From contig NZ_FNUJ01000010.1 of assembly GCF_900107925.1 (NCBI RefSeq), positions 186,001 to 250,000 on the forward strand: DNA of 64,000 nt, given 5' to 3'. Numbering within the stretch: position 1 is the stretch's first letter; the number at the start of each line of letters is the position of its first letter. Source of the DNA: Amycolatopsis pretoriensis. Lineage in GTDB: Bacteria; Actinomycetota; Actinomycetes; Mycobacteriales; Pseudonocardiaceae. This document shows, one piece after another, positions 7,310 to 15,873 of the stretch. The notes below the pieces were generated by a model. It was not told the DNA's origin. It was given only the letters and a program-made list of their open reading frames with translations, and searched no databases. The position numbers and the translations under genes were made by a program.

Positions 7310-8366
7310 GGTTCTCCTTCTTTTCGGCGGGTCGACGGAGAATGCCGCGCAGCTTTTGGAAACCACCCTGGATACCGCGCGGGAACGCGAGCACGACGAC
7401 GATGAGGATCACGCCGTACACCGCGAGCGGGAGGTTGTTGGCGACGTCGGTGTTCAGGTGCAGAACGTCGGCGAGGTCCTCGGACCAGGCCTGGAAGTAG
7501 ACGAGCGCGACCGCGCCCCACAGCGCGCCCCACAGGGACCCGAGCCCGCCCAGCACGACCGCGGCCAGCAGGCTCAGCGACAACGCGGGCGTGAACGAGC
7601 CTGGCGCGGCGGTGCCGAGCAGGAACGCCTGGAGGCCGCCGGCGAGACCGCCGCACACCGCGCTGATGAGGAACGCGAGGATTTTCGTTCGTCCGACGGC
7701 GATCCCGCTCAGCGACGCGGCGACCTCGTCGTCGCGGACCGCGCGGAAGTCGCGCCCGAGCCGGCCGCGCACGACGTTCACCACGAGCACCAGCGCGATG
7801 AGCACGCTGAGCCAGACGATCCAGGTCTGCCAGCGCAGTTCCGGGATCGCCACGCCGGACGGTCTGCTGTGGACGGTGAAGCTCAACCCGTTGCTGCCGC
7901 CCAGGAAGTCCTGGAACCGGCGGGTCAGCGCGGGCAGGCCGACGGCCAGCGCGAGCGTCGCGCCGGCGAGGTACGGGCCGCGCAACCGGGCCGCGGCCGC
8001 CCCCGCCAGCAGCCCGGCGAGCCCGCCCGCGACCGACGCGAGCAGCAGGTCGGCCCACAGCGGGAACGACGGCACGTGCTTGACCAGCAAGGCGACCGTG
8101 TACGCGCCGATGAACATGAACGCGCCGTGGCCCAGCGAAACCTGGCCGGTGAGGCCGGTCAGCAGGGTCAGCCCGGCCACCGCGATCAGGTAGTAGCCGA
8201 TGGTCGCGATCCGCAGGTTGGTGAACTCGTCGGTGACCAGGGTCAGCGCGACGACGGCGGCGAACGCGGCCAGCGCGTACAGGGTGTGGCGCAGCAGGGG
8301 CGGCAGCATCCGCTTTTTCGCGGCGGCTTCCACGCGGCTTTCCGGAAGGCTCGTGCGCACCGTCAT
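7296..8366 (-). CDS. livM: LivM-type ABC transporter permease
   Basis: A 356-residue permease with about ten hydrophobic segments. The hallmark GLTGQVSLGHGAFMFIGAYT loop, RGPYLAGATLALAVG and the coupling region GRDFRAVRDDEVAASLSGI are all present. A basic N-terminal tail of about 20 residues precedes helix 1. It pairs with the LivH protein encoded just upstream (4-bp overlap) to form the membrane channel of the importer. Confidence 0.93.
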   Translation of the reverse strand: MTVRTSLPESRVEAAAKKRMLPPLLRHTLYALAAFAAVVALTLVTDEFTNLRIATIGYYLIAVAGLTLLTGLTGQVSLGHGAFMFIGAYTVALLVKHVPSFPLWADLLLASVAGGLAGLLAGAAAARLRGPYLAGATLALAVGLPALTRRFQDFLGGSNGLSFTVHSRPSGVAIPELRWQTWIVWLSVLIALVLVVNVVRGRLGRDFRAVRDDEVAASLSGIAVGRTKILAFLISAVCGGLAGGLQAFLLGTAAPGSFTPALSLSLLAAVVLGGLGSLWGALWGAVALVYFQAWSEDLADVLHLNTDVANNLPLAVYGVILIVVVLAFPRGIQGGFQKLRGILRRPAEKKENHENH

Positions 8367-9214
8367 ACCCGCCTCACCTTCGCCCGGCCGAACAACCCGC
8401 TGGGCCGCACGATCAGCACGACGACGAGGATCGCCAGCGCCGCGATCGTCACCATCTCCGGTCCCAGGTAACCGGACACGTAGGACAGTCCGACGCCGAG
8501 CACGAACCCGCCGGCGATGGTGCCCAAGGGGTTGTCGAGCCCGCCGAGCACGGCGGCGGTGAGGGCGTAGACGAAGACGCCGTCCAGGACGTTCGGGAAG
8601 AGGAACGGCGGCGTGGCGAGCAGCCCGGCCAGGGAGCCGACGGCCGCGGCCATCCCCCAGCCGACGGTGAGCATCAGCCCGACCCGCACGCCGAGCGTGC
8701 GGGCGACGTCCGGGGCGAACGCGGCCGCCCGCATCCGCAGGCCCAGCGGCGTGTACTTGAACACCACCAGCACGAGCGCGGCGATGGCCAGCACGATCAG
8801 CACGACGAACAGGTCGTTGGCGGAGAACCGGCCGCGGAAGTCGAAGGCGTACGGGAACGCCAGCGGCTCGTTGGACCAGATCATGCCCGCGATCGCCTGC
8901 AGCACCAGCAAAAGCCCGAGGGTGACGATGATCGAGCTCAGCTCGGAGCGGTGCCGCAGCGGCCGGATCAGCAGCCGTTCGGTGGCGACACCCAGCACGG
9001 TCCCGGCCACGATCGCGACGGCGAAGCCGAGCCAGTAGCTGCCCGTCGCCTTCGTCACCGAGTACGCGAGGTACGTCGAGATCAGGGCGAGGGCGGGCTG
9101 GGCGAAGTTCACCACCCGGGTGGCCCGGTAGATGATGACCAGCGCGAGCCCGAGCGCCGCGTAGACCGCGCCGGCGGAGATCCCGCCGAGGGTCAGGTCG
9201 AGGAATTCCTGCAT
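8363..9214 (-). CDS. livH: LivH-type ABC transporter permease
   Basis: A 283-residue permease with about eight membrane helices. It starts LTLGGISAGAVYAALGLALVII, contains RATRVVNFAQ and LLIRPLRHRSELSSIIVTLGL, and ends in the coupling segment GLRMRAAAFAPDVARTLGV followed by AAVLGGLDNPLGTIAGG, all typical of LivH. The start at 9214 (MQEFLDL) has GGGAGAG upstream; longer in-frame starts would add an unconserved polar tail. It partners LivM at 7296-8366. Confidence 0.93.
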   Translation of the reverse strand: MQEFLDLTLGGISAGAVYAALGLALVIIYRATRVVNFAQPALALISTYLAYSVTKATGSYWLGFAVAIVAGTVLGVATERLLIRPLRHRSELSSIIVTLGLLLVLQAIAGMIWSNEPLAFPYAFDFRGRFSANDLFVVLIVLAIAALVLVVFKYTPLGLRMRAAAFAPDVARTLGVRVGLMLTVGWGMAAAVGSLAGLLATPPFLFPNVLDGVFVYALTAAVLGGLDNPLGTIAGGFVLGVGLSYVSGYLGPEMVTIAALAILVVVLIVRPSGLFGRAKVRRV

Positions 9215-9242
9215 ACCGGACCGTTCTCTCCCTGGTGGTTGC

Positions 9243-9950
9243 TCAGAAACCGAGGTAGGCGTGGCGGAGGCCGTCGTCGGCCAGCAGTTCGGCCGCGGTG
9301 TCGACGGCGACAACCCGGCCCAGCGCCAGGACGTACCCGCGGTCGGCGATGGACAGCGCGGAGTGCGCGTTCTGCTCGACGAGCACGACGGTGAGCCCGG
9401 TCGAGGCCCGCAGGTCGCGCAGGATCCCCATGATCCGGGCGGTGATCAGCGGCGCGAGCCCGAGCGAGGGTTCGTCGAGCAGCAGCAGCGACGGCCGGCT
9501 CATCAGCGCGCGGCCGATCGCCAGCATCTGCCGCTCGCCGCCGGACAGCGTCGACGCGGGTTTCGCCGACCGTTCTTCCAGCGGCGGGAAGAGCTCGTAG
9601 ACCTCCTCGCGGGCGGCCGCGCGGTCGGCGCGGTCCCGCCGCCACAGGGCGCCCAGCCGGAGGTTCTCGTCGACGGTCAGCTCGGTGATGACGCCGCCGC
9701 CCTCGGGCACGTGCGCGACCCCGCCGCGGGCGATGCGGTCGGGCGCCAGGCCGGTCAGTTCCTTGCCGTCCCAGGCGATCCGGCCGCGGCGGGCGGGCTG
9801 CAGGCCGCTGATCGTGCGCAGCAGCGTCGTCTTGCCGGCGCCGTTCGCGCCGAGCACGGCGGTGATCCCGCCGCGGTCGACCTCGATGCCGACGCCGTCG
9901 AGCGCGCGGACGGCGCCGTAGGCCACGGAAAGCCCGTCGATCTCAAGCAT
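9243..9950 (-). CDS. livF: LivF-type ABC transporter ATP-binding protein
   Basis: A 235-residue ATPase with Walker A GANGAGKTT (34-42), signature LSGGERQMLAIGRAL and Walker B LLLLDEPSLGLAP, the last being characteristic of LivF. It works with LivG as the ATPase pair of the importer. Its ATG overlaps the livG stop region by eight bases, so it is translationally coupled. Confidence 0.94.
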   Translation of the reverse strand: MLEIDGLSVAYGAVRALDGVGIEVDRGGITAVLGANGAGKTTLLRTISGLQPARRGRIAWDGKELTGLAPDRIARGGVAHVPEGGGVITELTVDENLRLGALWRRDRADRAAAREEVYELFPPLEERSAKPASTLSGGERQMLAIGRALMSRPSLLLLDEPSLGLAPLITARIMGILRDLRASTGLTVVLVEQNAHSALSIADRGYVLALGRVVAVDTAAELLADDGLRHAYLGF

Positions 9951-10731
9951 CCGGGGCCTCCTCGGCGGGGTCGCCCAGGTAGGCCTCGGCGACGCGGGGG
10001 TCGGCCTGGATCTCGGCCGGTGTGCCCGCGGCGATCACCTCGCCGAAGTTGAGCACCACGACCCGGTCGCACACCTGCATCACGAGGTCCATGTGGTGTT
10101 CGACCAGCACGACCGCCATGTGCCGCCGCAGCGAGAGGATCAGCGTCGACAGCTCGACGAGCTCGGCGAACAGGCCGCTCGCGGGTTCGTCGAGCAGCAG
10201 CAGGTCGGGCTCGGCCACCAGCGCCCGGGCGAGGGCGACGCGTTTTCGCACGCCGTAGGGCAGCACGCCGGGCAATCGGTCGGCCAGGTCGGCGATCCCG
10301 AGTTCGCCGAGCGTGGCGCGGGCCCGCGCGGCCAGGTCGGATTCGTCGCGCGCCGACCGGCCGGCGCCGACGAGCGCGGGCAGGACGCCGGTGCGGGCGT
10401 GGCGGCCCGCGCCGGCCATCACGTTCTCGAGCACGGTCAGCCCGGCGAACAGGCCGAGCCCCTGCAGGGTCCGGACGATCCCGAGGCCCGCGAGGTGCTC
10501 GGGGCGGTGGCGCACGAGGGGCTCCCCGCGCCAGACCACGCGGCCGGACTGCGGCCGGACGAACCCGCAGATGACGTTGAAGAGCGTGGTCTTCCCGGCG
10601 CCGTTGGGCCCGATGACCCCGACGACCGTGCCGGCGTCGACGCTCAGCCGGACGTCGTGCAGCGCGGTGAGCCCGCCGAACCGGACGGTGAGACCGTCCA
10701 CTACGAGCAGGTCCTCGCCGGGGAGGGTCAT
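9943..10731 (-). CDS. livG: LivG-type ABC transporter ATP-binding protein
   Basis: A 262-residue ATPase with Walker A GPNGAGKTT and Walker B LLLLDEPASGLF. The signature is LPYGVRKRVALARAL, the divergent form usual in LivG proteins. The start at 10731 is preferred because AGGAG lies six bases upstream; a further in-frame ATG at 10752 lacks a site. It is the first gene of livG-livF-livH-livM-substrate-binding protein. A TTGACA (10815-10810) with CACCCT 17 bases on is a possible promoter. Confidence 0.93.
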   Translation of the reverse strand: MTLPGEDLLVVDGLTVRFGGLTALHDVRLSVDAGTVVGVIGPNGAGKTTLFNVICGFVRPQSGRVVWRGEPLVRHRPEHLAGLGIVRTLQGLGLFAGLTVLENVMAGAGRHARTGVLPALVGAGRSARDESDLAARARATLGELGIADLADRLPGVLPYGVRKRVALARALVAEPDLLLLDEPASGLFAELVELSTLILSLRRHMAVVLVEHHMDLVMQVCDRVVVLNFGEVIAAGTPAEIQADPRVAEAYLGDPAEEAPDA

Positions 10732-10833
10732 CGTCGACTCCTGTCTCACCATGTGGACCAGGCCGTACCGCGCGGTCGGTATGAAGAGGGTGGGGTGCGA
10801 CGCCGGTCGTGTCAAGGCACGAATCCACACGAA

Positions 10834-10867
10834 AAGGGCGGGCGCGCTCTTCAGCGCACCCGCCCTT
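10834..10867 (-). terminator. Terminator after the SsuA-like gene
   Basis: A 14-bp stem with one mismatch (10834-10847 with 10854-10867) and loop TCTTCA lies 19 nt beyond the stop of the gene at 10886-11857. It separates that gene from the liv operon promoter. Confidence 0.75.
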
Positions 10868-10885
10868 CGTCGTGTCGTGCCGGGA

Positions 10886-11857
10886 TCAGCCCGTGCCGGC
10901 CTGCGGGGTGATCATCGAAGAGGCGTCGAGCTTCGTCTGGATGACGCCCAGCTGCTGCAGCAGGTCCGGCACGCGCTGGATGCGGCGGGCGTCCAGGGTG
11001 GACCCGAACGCCGGCATCACCATCAGGCTCGCGATGTCCTGGTCCACGTGGGCGTTGCGGACGACGAGCGGCTCGATCCGGCCCCGGTCGACCGCGGCGC
11101 GCGTGGCGTTGAGCATCGCGCGCTGGAACGCGAGCATCGTCTTCGGGTGGTCCTGCACCCACTTCCCGGTGGCGCCGAAGCCGGTGAGCGGGAAGGCCTG
11201 CGTACTGCCGCTGGCGGCGTCGATGACCGGGAACGCCCCGGCCGTCTTGGCGGCCTGGGTGAGGAACGGCTCCGGCTGGTAGGCGGCGTCGACGCGGCCC
11301 TGCGCCAGCGCGACCCCCATCTCCGGCAGCGGCATCGGGACCCACTGCACCTTGTCGAACTCGACGCCGTGGTCGCGCATGACCGACCGGGTCAGCACGT
11401 CGGACGCGGCGTTCTTCGAGCTGATGGCGATCCGTTTGCCGTTGAGGTCGTTGACGGTCTTCACCGCCGAGTTCGGCACGGTGACCAGCTCGTTGCTGCG
11501 CGGGCTCGCCGACGTGGCGTCGGAGACCAGCTTCACGTCCGAACCGTTGTTCTTCGCCAGGAAGAACAGCGTGTAGGTCGAGAGCGCGAGGTCGTCCTTG
11601 CCGTCCGTCAGGCGGGACAGCGACTCCTGCCCGCTGGCGGCGGTGTCGGCCTGCACGTCGAGGCCCTCCGCCTTGAAGTAGCCGCCTTCCTGCGCCAGCC
11701 AGAAGGTGGCGAGATCGACGGTGGCGAAGACCGCGACCCGGATGGACGGTTTTTCGACGGCACCGCCGCCGGAGGCGGTGCGCTGGCTGCACGCGCTGAC
11801 GAGTGCGAGGACCAGCGCGAGCACGGCGAACCGGCGTGTCGAGGCGCGTTTGCGCAT
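10886..11857 (-). CDS. SsuA/NMT1-like ABC substrate-binding lipoprotein
   Basis: A 323-residue binding protein. The signal peptide ends in LVLALVSAC (lipobox), and the mature chain has the nitrate/sulfonate/thiamine-precursor binding fold: SIRVAVFATVDLATFWLAQEGGYFKAEGLDVQ, LNGKRIAISSKNAASDVLTR and VDAAYQPEPFL. The ATG at 11857 has GAGGAG upstream. No permease or ATPase of the SsuBC type lies nearby, so it is an orphan that must use components encoded elsewhere. A promoter TTGCGG-17-TACAGT is visible at 11949-11921. Confidence 0.88.
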   Translation of the reverse strand: MRKRASTRRFAVLALVLALVSACSQRTASGGGAVEKPSIRVAVFATVDLATFWLAQEGGYFKAEGLDVQADTAASGQESLSRLTDGKDDLALSTYTLFFLAKNNGSDVKLVSDATSASPRSNELVTVPNSAVKTVNDLNGKRIAISSKNAASDVLTRSVMRDHGVEFDKVQWVPMPLPEMGVALAQGRVDAAYQPEPFLTQAAKTAGAFPVIDAASGSTQAFPLTGFGATGKWVQDHPKTMLAFQRAMLNATRAAVDRGRIEPLVVRNAHVDQDIASLMVMPAFGSTLDARRIQRVPDLLQQLGVIQTKLDASSMITPQAGTG

Positions 11858-12200
11858 GCCACTCCTCGGAAAAGAAACACGGGGACCACGGATTCCGGCG
11901 TCAAAGCCGTTGATCGCCGGACTGTAGATGACGATTTCCCGGACCGCAAACACGTTGCCGAGAAATACCGCGCCGGTGCTCACCACCGGAAACAAACCAA
12001 CGAAAAGCGGGCACACAGCGTGATCGTTGTCCGCCATCCGGCCCAGCCCACTGCGTCGGATGATCGTCAGTGAGGTTCCTCCCGGCCGAGCCATCCGAAA
12101 ACGGATAACCGGTCTCGCCGCGATTAACGGAAATCGAATCCGTCGTAACAGCAGGGTCCGCCGCGGAGACTCTGGCCGCGAAAAGAGGGGTTGGAAAACG
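11858..12200. other. Intergenic region between SsuA-like and kelch genes
   Basis: This 343-bp stretch between divergent genes is less GC-rich than its surroundings. It holds the leftward promoter (-35 TTGCGG at 11949-11944, -10 TACAGT at 11926-11921) and, at the right end, GAGGGG before the kelch ATG. No further gene is evident. Confidence 0.5.
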
Positions 12201-13112
12201 ATGAACGCAACCTGGAAGTACCGGCCGCCGATGCTCTCGCCCCGGTTCGCCCACGAGGTGGCGACCGTCGGCGACGACGTCTTCGTGCTCGGCGGCACCG
12301 ACGGGAACGTCGCCTACGGCTCGGTGGAGACCCGCGGGCTGACCGGCAGCGGCGAGTGGCACTACGTCAGCCCGATGCCCACGCCGCGCGGCAACCACGC
12401 GGCCGGCGTGCTCGGCGGGCTGGTCTACGCCGCCGGCGGGATCACCCCGGACGAGCGCACGACCGACGTGGTGGAGGTCTACGACCCGGCGGCCGACGCG
12501 TGGCGGGCGAGCCCGCCGCTGCCGGTCCCGCTCGGCGCGCCTTCGGCGGCCGGCCTGGGCGGGAAGCTGTACGTGGCGGGCGGGTTCGTCGGCGACGGCG
12601 ATCCGGAGGAGCACGCCACGGACGCCGTGCTCGCCTTCGACCCGGCGGCGGGGCGCTGGGCGCCGGTGGCCCCGATGCTCACGCCGCGGGCGCGGTTCCG
12701 GCTCGTCGCGACCGAGACGCACCTGTACGCCCTCGGCGGGCTGCCCAGCAGGCAGCAGAACGCGCTCGATTCGGTGGAGCGGTACAGCCCGGACACCGGC
12801 CGCTGGGAGGCCGTCGCCCCGATGCGCAAGCGCCGCGGCGCACCCGGCGCGGTGCGGGTCGGAGACCGGATCATCGTGGTCGGCGGCGGTCCCGCGCCGG
12901 TCGAGGACCCGACCGCGCGGGACCGCACGACCGAGGTCCTCGACGTCCGCACGGGCGAGTGGGTGCTGCTGAGCACCCTCCTGCCGCACGGCCGGGCCTC
13001 GGTGGTCTGCGCGGCCACCCCGGCCCACCGGGTGCTCGCGATCGGTGGCAGCGCGAACCTCTACGGCCAGCGCGTGACGGTGCCGGACGTGCTTTCGCTC
13101 AAGCTGCCGTGA
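12201..13112 (+). CDS. Kelch-repeat protein
   Basis: A 303-residue protein built of about six kelch repeats: FVLGGTDG, VYAAGGITP, LYVAGGFVG, LYALGGLPS, IIVVGGGPA and VLAIGGSAN each followed by a conserved W-containing strand (YDPAADAWRASPPLP, FDPAAGRWAPVAPM, YSPDTGRWEAVAPM). It should form a six-bladed beta-propeller. No signal peptide or catalytic domain is present, so it is likely a cytoplasmic binding protein of unknown partner. The ATG at 12201 has GAGGGG upstream. Confidence 0.88.
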   Translation: MNATWKYRPPMLSPRFAHEVATVGDDVFVLGGTDGNVAYGSVETRGLTGSGEWHYVSPMPTPRGNHAAGVLGGLVYAAGGITPDERTTDVVEVYDPAADAWRASPPLPVPLGAPSAAGLGGKLYVAGGFVGDGDPEEHATDAVLAFDPAAGRWAPVAPMLTPRARFRLVATETHLYALGGLPSRQQNALDSVERYSPDTGRWEAVAPMRKRRGAPGAVRVGDRIIVVGGGPAPVEDPTARDRTTEVLDVRTGEWVLLSTLLPHGRASVVCAATPAHRVLAIGGSANLYGQRVTVPDVLSLKLP

Positions 13113-13116
13113 GCGG

Positions 13117-13380
13117 TCAGCAGAACCAGCCGGCCTGGATCCAGCCGCGCTGGTTCACGTGACCCATGGCGTACCCCTCGGCCCAGTCGCCGCTGGGCGA
13201 GTACCGCGAAAGCTCGAAGTGGTCGCCGCGGTAGAGGGTGCCGATGATGACGCCGGCGGGCTGCGTCCGGACGTAGAGGTCCTGGGCGCAGATCTCGTGC
13301 ACGGTACCGGCGCTCGCGGCGGGCGCGAGGGCGATCGCCGCGGCGGCGGCGAGGGTGGTGGTCAGCAGGGCGCGTTTCAT
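13117..13380 (-). CDS. Small secreted SH3-like protein
   Basis: An 87-residue exported protein. The signal peptide (MKRALLTTTLAAAAAIALAPAASA) leaves a mature domain of about 63 residues that looks like a bacterial SH3 fold: LYVRTQPAGVIIGTLYRG, SGDWAEGYAMG and RGWIQAGWFC. A Cys near each end could form a disulfide. It lies 11 bp after the gene at 13392-13721, which encodes another small protein of similar design, so the two are co-transcribed. SH3-like domains often bind cell-wall peptides; function here is unproven. Confidence 0.8.
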   Translation of the reverse strand: MKRALLTTTLAAAAAIALAPAASAGTVHEICAQDLYVRTQPAGVIIGTLYRGDHFELSRYSPSGDWAEGYAMGHVNQRGWIQAGWFC

Positions 13381-13391
13381 CGGTTTCCCTT

Positions 13392-13721
13392 TCAGTTCAG
13401 GGCGAAGCAGTCGCGGAGGAGGAAGCCCCACTTGCTGCTGCCGTGCCAGAAGACGTCGGCGGAGTAGTGGTCTGCGGTGATGTACCGGACGCCGATGTAG
13501 TTGCCCTGGACGAGCGTGGCGATCGGGTCGGAGTGGCCTTGGCCCGGGGTGTAGTTGCCGAAGAGGGTGGCGGTCTGGCACGTGATGTGCGCGGCCCGGG
13601 TCGGCACCCAGGGGTCGTTGATGGTGCCGCTGCCACTTTGGACGGTCGCGTGCGCGGGGGCGGCGGTGACGGCCGCCGCCGCGACGGCGAGGACGGCTGC
13701 CGCGCGGATGCGTTCGAGCAT
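13392..13721 (-). CDS. Small secreted SH3-like protein, upstream paralogue
   Basis: A 109-residue exported protein with a signal peptide (ends AAPAHA) and a short mature domain. ITCQTATLFGNY, SDPIATLVQGNYIGVRY and SKWGFLLRDCFALN are laid out like the product of 13117-13380: Cys near the start, a central glycine turn, a final aromatic and Cys. The two probably arose by duplication and diverged strongly. No catalytic residues are recognisable. Confidence 0.78.
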   Translation of the reverse strand: MLERIRAAAVLAVAAAAVTAAPAHATVQSGSGTINDPWVPTRAAHITCQTATLFGNYTPGQGHSDPIATLVQGNYIGVRYITADHYSADVFWHGSSKWGFLLRDCFALN

Positions 13722-13833
13722 GTCGGGTCCTTTCCCGTGTGTGTCAGGAAAGAACTACCTTCCGGCGCCCGGCGGCGGAAGCCCACCGCGTGACGGTGCG
13801 TGCACACTTCGGGTCCGGCTGTGCACCCGGCGC

Positions 13834-14811
13834 TCAGGCGATCCGGAACTCCAAGACCGAACGCCCGCCCGCGTCCGTCACCGAGTCCAGGACCAGCCCG
13901 TGGTCCGCCGCGAGCGCCTCGAACTCCTCGACCCGGCGCTCGCGCCCGCCGAAGATGACGAGCATGGCCAGGTCCATCTCGGTGCCGGCCTGCCGCCCGC
14001 CGACGGGTTCGACGACGACGATCCGCCCGTCGGGCGCGGCCGCCTCGACGCAGCGGGCCAGGATGAGGTGGGCGTGCTCGTCGTCCCAGTCGTGCAGGAT
14101 GTCGACGAGCAGGTAGGCGTCCGCGCCGGCCGGGAGCGGGTCGAAGAAGCTGCCGGCCGTCACCGCGGCGCGGTCCTCGAGCCCGTGCTCGGCGAACGTC
14201 GCCGCCGCCGTGGTGACGTCGAGGTCGACCAGCCGGCCCCGGGTCGCCGGGTGGGCGGCCAGGATGCCCGCGAGCACCGTGCCCGGCCCGCCGCCGAGGT
14301 CGACGATCGTGGCGAACCGGCCCCAGCCGAACCCGGCCGCGAGGTGCGGGACGCCGGCCCGCAGCCGGTGCGCCATCTGCCGGTCGAAGGACTCCCGCAG
14401 CGGCGGGTGCGCGGCGAGGTCGGCCCAGAAGTCTCGCCCGTGCCGGCGGTCGTAGCCGGGCTGTCCGGTGGTGACGCTGTGCAGGAGCTCGGTGAACGCC
14501 AGCTCGGCGCGCCCGCCGGCGGTGTCCAGGTTCAGCAGGACGGTGGTGAGGCTGTCGCCGCACAGGTTCTCGCCGAATTCCGTGGTGCGGTAGCCGGTGG
14601 GTGTCCGTTCGAAGAAGCCGAGCGTCGTCAGGTGGGCCAGCAGCAGGCCGAGCGGGACGGGCCGGACGCCGAGGTCGCCGGCCAGCCGGTCCACGGTGAG
14701 GTCCTGGTCGTGCAGGCGGTCCGGCAGGCCGAGGGTCACCGCCACCCGCAGGGCCATCGGTGTCGCGAGGCTCGCCATGCGCAGAATCGTGTTCGCGTCG
14801 TCACTCCCCAT
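13834..14811 (-). CDS. SAM-dependent O-methyltransferase (secondary-metabolite type)
   Basis: A 325-residue enzyme of the plant/polyketide O-methyltransferase family. The N-terminal winged-helix dimerisation domain (LRMASLATPMALRVAVTLGLPDRL, DLGVRPVPLGLLLAHLTTLGFFERT) is followed by a Rossmann domain with VDLGGGPGTVLAGILAAHP for SAM binding and the catalytic-base segment DILHDWDDEHAHLIL, where the His is conserved. Family members methylate hydroxyls of polyketides and aromatic metabolites. It diverges from a small secreted peptide gene and lies near a SARP regulator and a thioesterase-like gene, but no synthase is present in the window. Confidence 0.9.
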   Translation of the reverse strand: MGSDDANTILRMASLATPMALRVAVTLGLPDRLHDQDLTVDRLAGDLGVRPVPLGLLLAHLTTLGFFERTPTGYRTTEFGENLCGDSLTTVLLNLDTAGGRAELAFTELLHSVTTGQPGYDRRHGRDFWADLAAHPPLRESFDRQMAHRLRAGVPHLAAGFGWGRFATIVDLGGGPGTVLAGILAAHPATRGRLVDLDVTTAAATFAEHGLEDRAAVTAGSFFDPLPAGADAYLLVDILHDWDDEHAHLILARCVEAAAPDGRIVVVEPVGGRQAGTEMDLAMLVIFGGRERRVEEFEALAADHGLVLDSVTDAGGRSVLEFRIA

Positions 14812-14952
14812 GACCACGTATGGTCGCAGCCCGGCGATTCCCTCCACAAGGGACGGCCGGTGAGCGGACGACCACTGCGAGCAAAGGGAAGCGGATTGGA
14901 AGTCCCCTCGGGCAAGATCGACGCGCATCCCGAAGCGTGAGGAGTCGAAAAC

Positions 14953-15126
14953 ATGAAAGCCCGTGTTCTCCAGGCCGTCATCGGTACGGCCTTCCTGGCC
15001 GTCCTCGTCCTCGCGCCCGCCGCGCAGGCGGCCGAGACCCCGCCGCAGACCGGCCCCTCGATCGGCGTCGGTCCCTACATCGGCGACTCGCCCAAGCCCG
15101 GGACGGCCAACGCGGAAACCAAGTAG
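14953..15126 (+). CDS. Short secreted peptide, 57 residues
   Basis: ATG at 14953 with GAGGAG nine bases upstream, stop TAG at 15124. The product has a clear signal peptide (MKARVLQAVIGTAFLAVLVL then APAAQA) and a mature part of about 31 residues rich in Gly, Pro and Thr: ETPPQTGPSIGVGPYIG then DSPKPGTANAETK. It has no Cys and matches no family I know. Third-position GC is high, as expected for a real gene. Its last 52 bases overlap the 3' end of the convergent thioesterase-like gene. It could be a secreted signal or matrix peptide; this is speculation. Confidence 0.6.
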   Translation: MKARVLQAVIGTAFLAVLVLAPAAQAAETPPQTGPSIGVGPYIGDSPKPGTANAETK

Positions 15127-15689
15127 GCCGCCCGCAGGACGGCGTCGCGCAGCAGCGCGCCGCTGTCCCGCTCGCGGGCCGGGGCCAGCACGAACCCCGC
15201 GTCCGTGTGCTCGCCCCAGCCCGCCATCGCGTGCGGCTCGCCGAAGCCGCGGATCGGGCACGGCAGCGGCGGCGCCACCGGCACGTGGGCGTCGCTGGCC
15301 AGCAGGCTGACGTCCGCGCGGGCCGCCAGCTCCGGCACCGCCCGCGCGGCCCGGTCCGGCGGCGCCTGGTGCGCCACGACGAGTGCCCGCGGGACCCCCA
15401 GTCCCGCGGCCACCCGCCGCTGCGCCAGCCGGTAGGCGACCAGCGCGCCCAGCCCCGCGCCGAACAGCACGTGCGGCCGGGCGAGCACCCCCGCCAGCTC
15501 CGCCGCGAGGGACTCGACGAGCAGCCACATGTCCCGGTAGGGGTGCTCCCCGCTCCGCTCGCCGCGGCCGGGCAGCTCGACGACGTGCACCGCGATCCGC
15601 GGATCGCGCCACGCGCGGTACCGGCCGGCTGCCTCCCCCGCGTCCGGGAAGCAGACGACCAGCAGCCGCTCGGCCTCGTCGGTGTCCAC
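15075..15689 (-). CDS. Type II thioesterase-like protein lacking catalytic Ser
   Basis: A 204-residue relative of the GrsT/RifR thioesterases that edit polyketide and peptide synthases. CFPDAGEAAGRYRAW, ELPGRGERSGEHPY and LFGAGLGALVAYRLA follow the family, but the nucleophile motif GHSMG reads GAGLG, placing Gly79 where Ser should be. The terminal Gly-His segment is also missing, as the protein ends AVPGLGESPM about 40 residues short. It is therefore probably not a hydrolase. The GTG start at 15689 has AAAGGAGG upstream. The neighbouring O-methyltransferase and SARP regulator suggest a metabolite locus, perhaps a remnant. Confidence 0.8.
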   Translation of the reverse strand: MDTDEAERLLVVCFPDAGEAAGRYRAWRDPRIAVHVVELPGRGERSGEHPYRDMWLLVESLAAELAGVLARPHVLFGAGLGALVAYRLAQRRVAAGLGVPRALVVAHQAPPDRAARAVPELAARADVSLLASDAHVPVAPPLPCPIRGFGEPHAMAGWGEHTDAGFVLAPARERDSGALLRDAVLRAAYLVSALAVPGLGESPM

Positions 15690-15873
15690 CCACGGCCTCC
15701 TTTGCCCTCGCCCCGCCCGGTGCCGATCCGGCCAAAGCAGGCCGCCCCGCGGCGGCACGCAACCGTCGCCGCGGAGTTGTGGCCGTGACTGCGGTCGGAT
15801 CGGCACCGAGCCGCACAGTAGGGTCGATGACGGCACTTCCGTTCCGCTTCGGTCGGCCTTCTGGGGGCTACTC

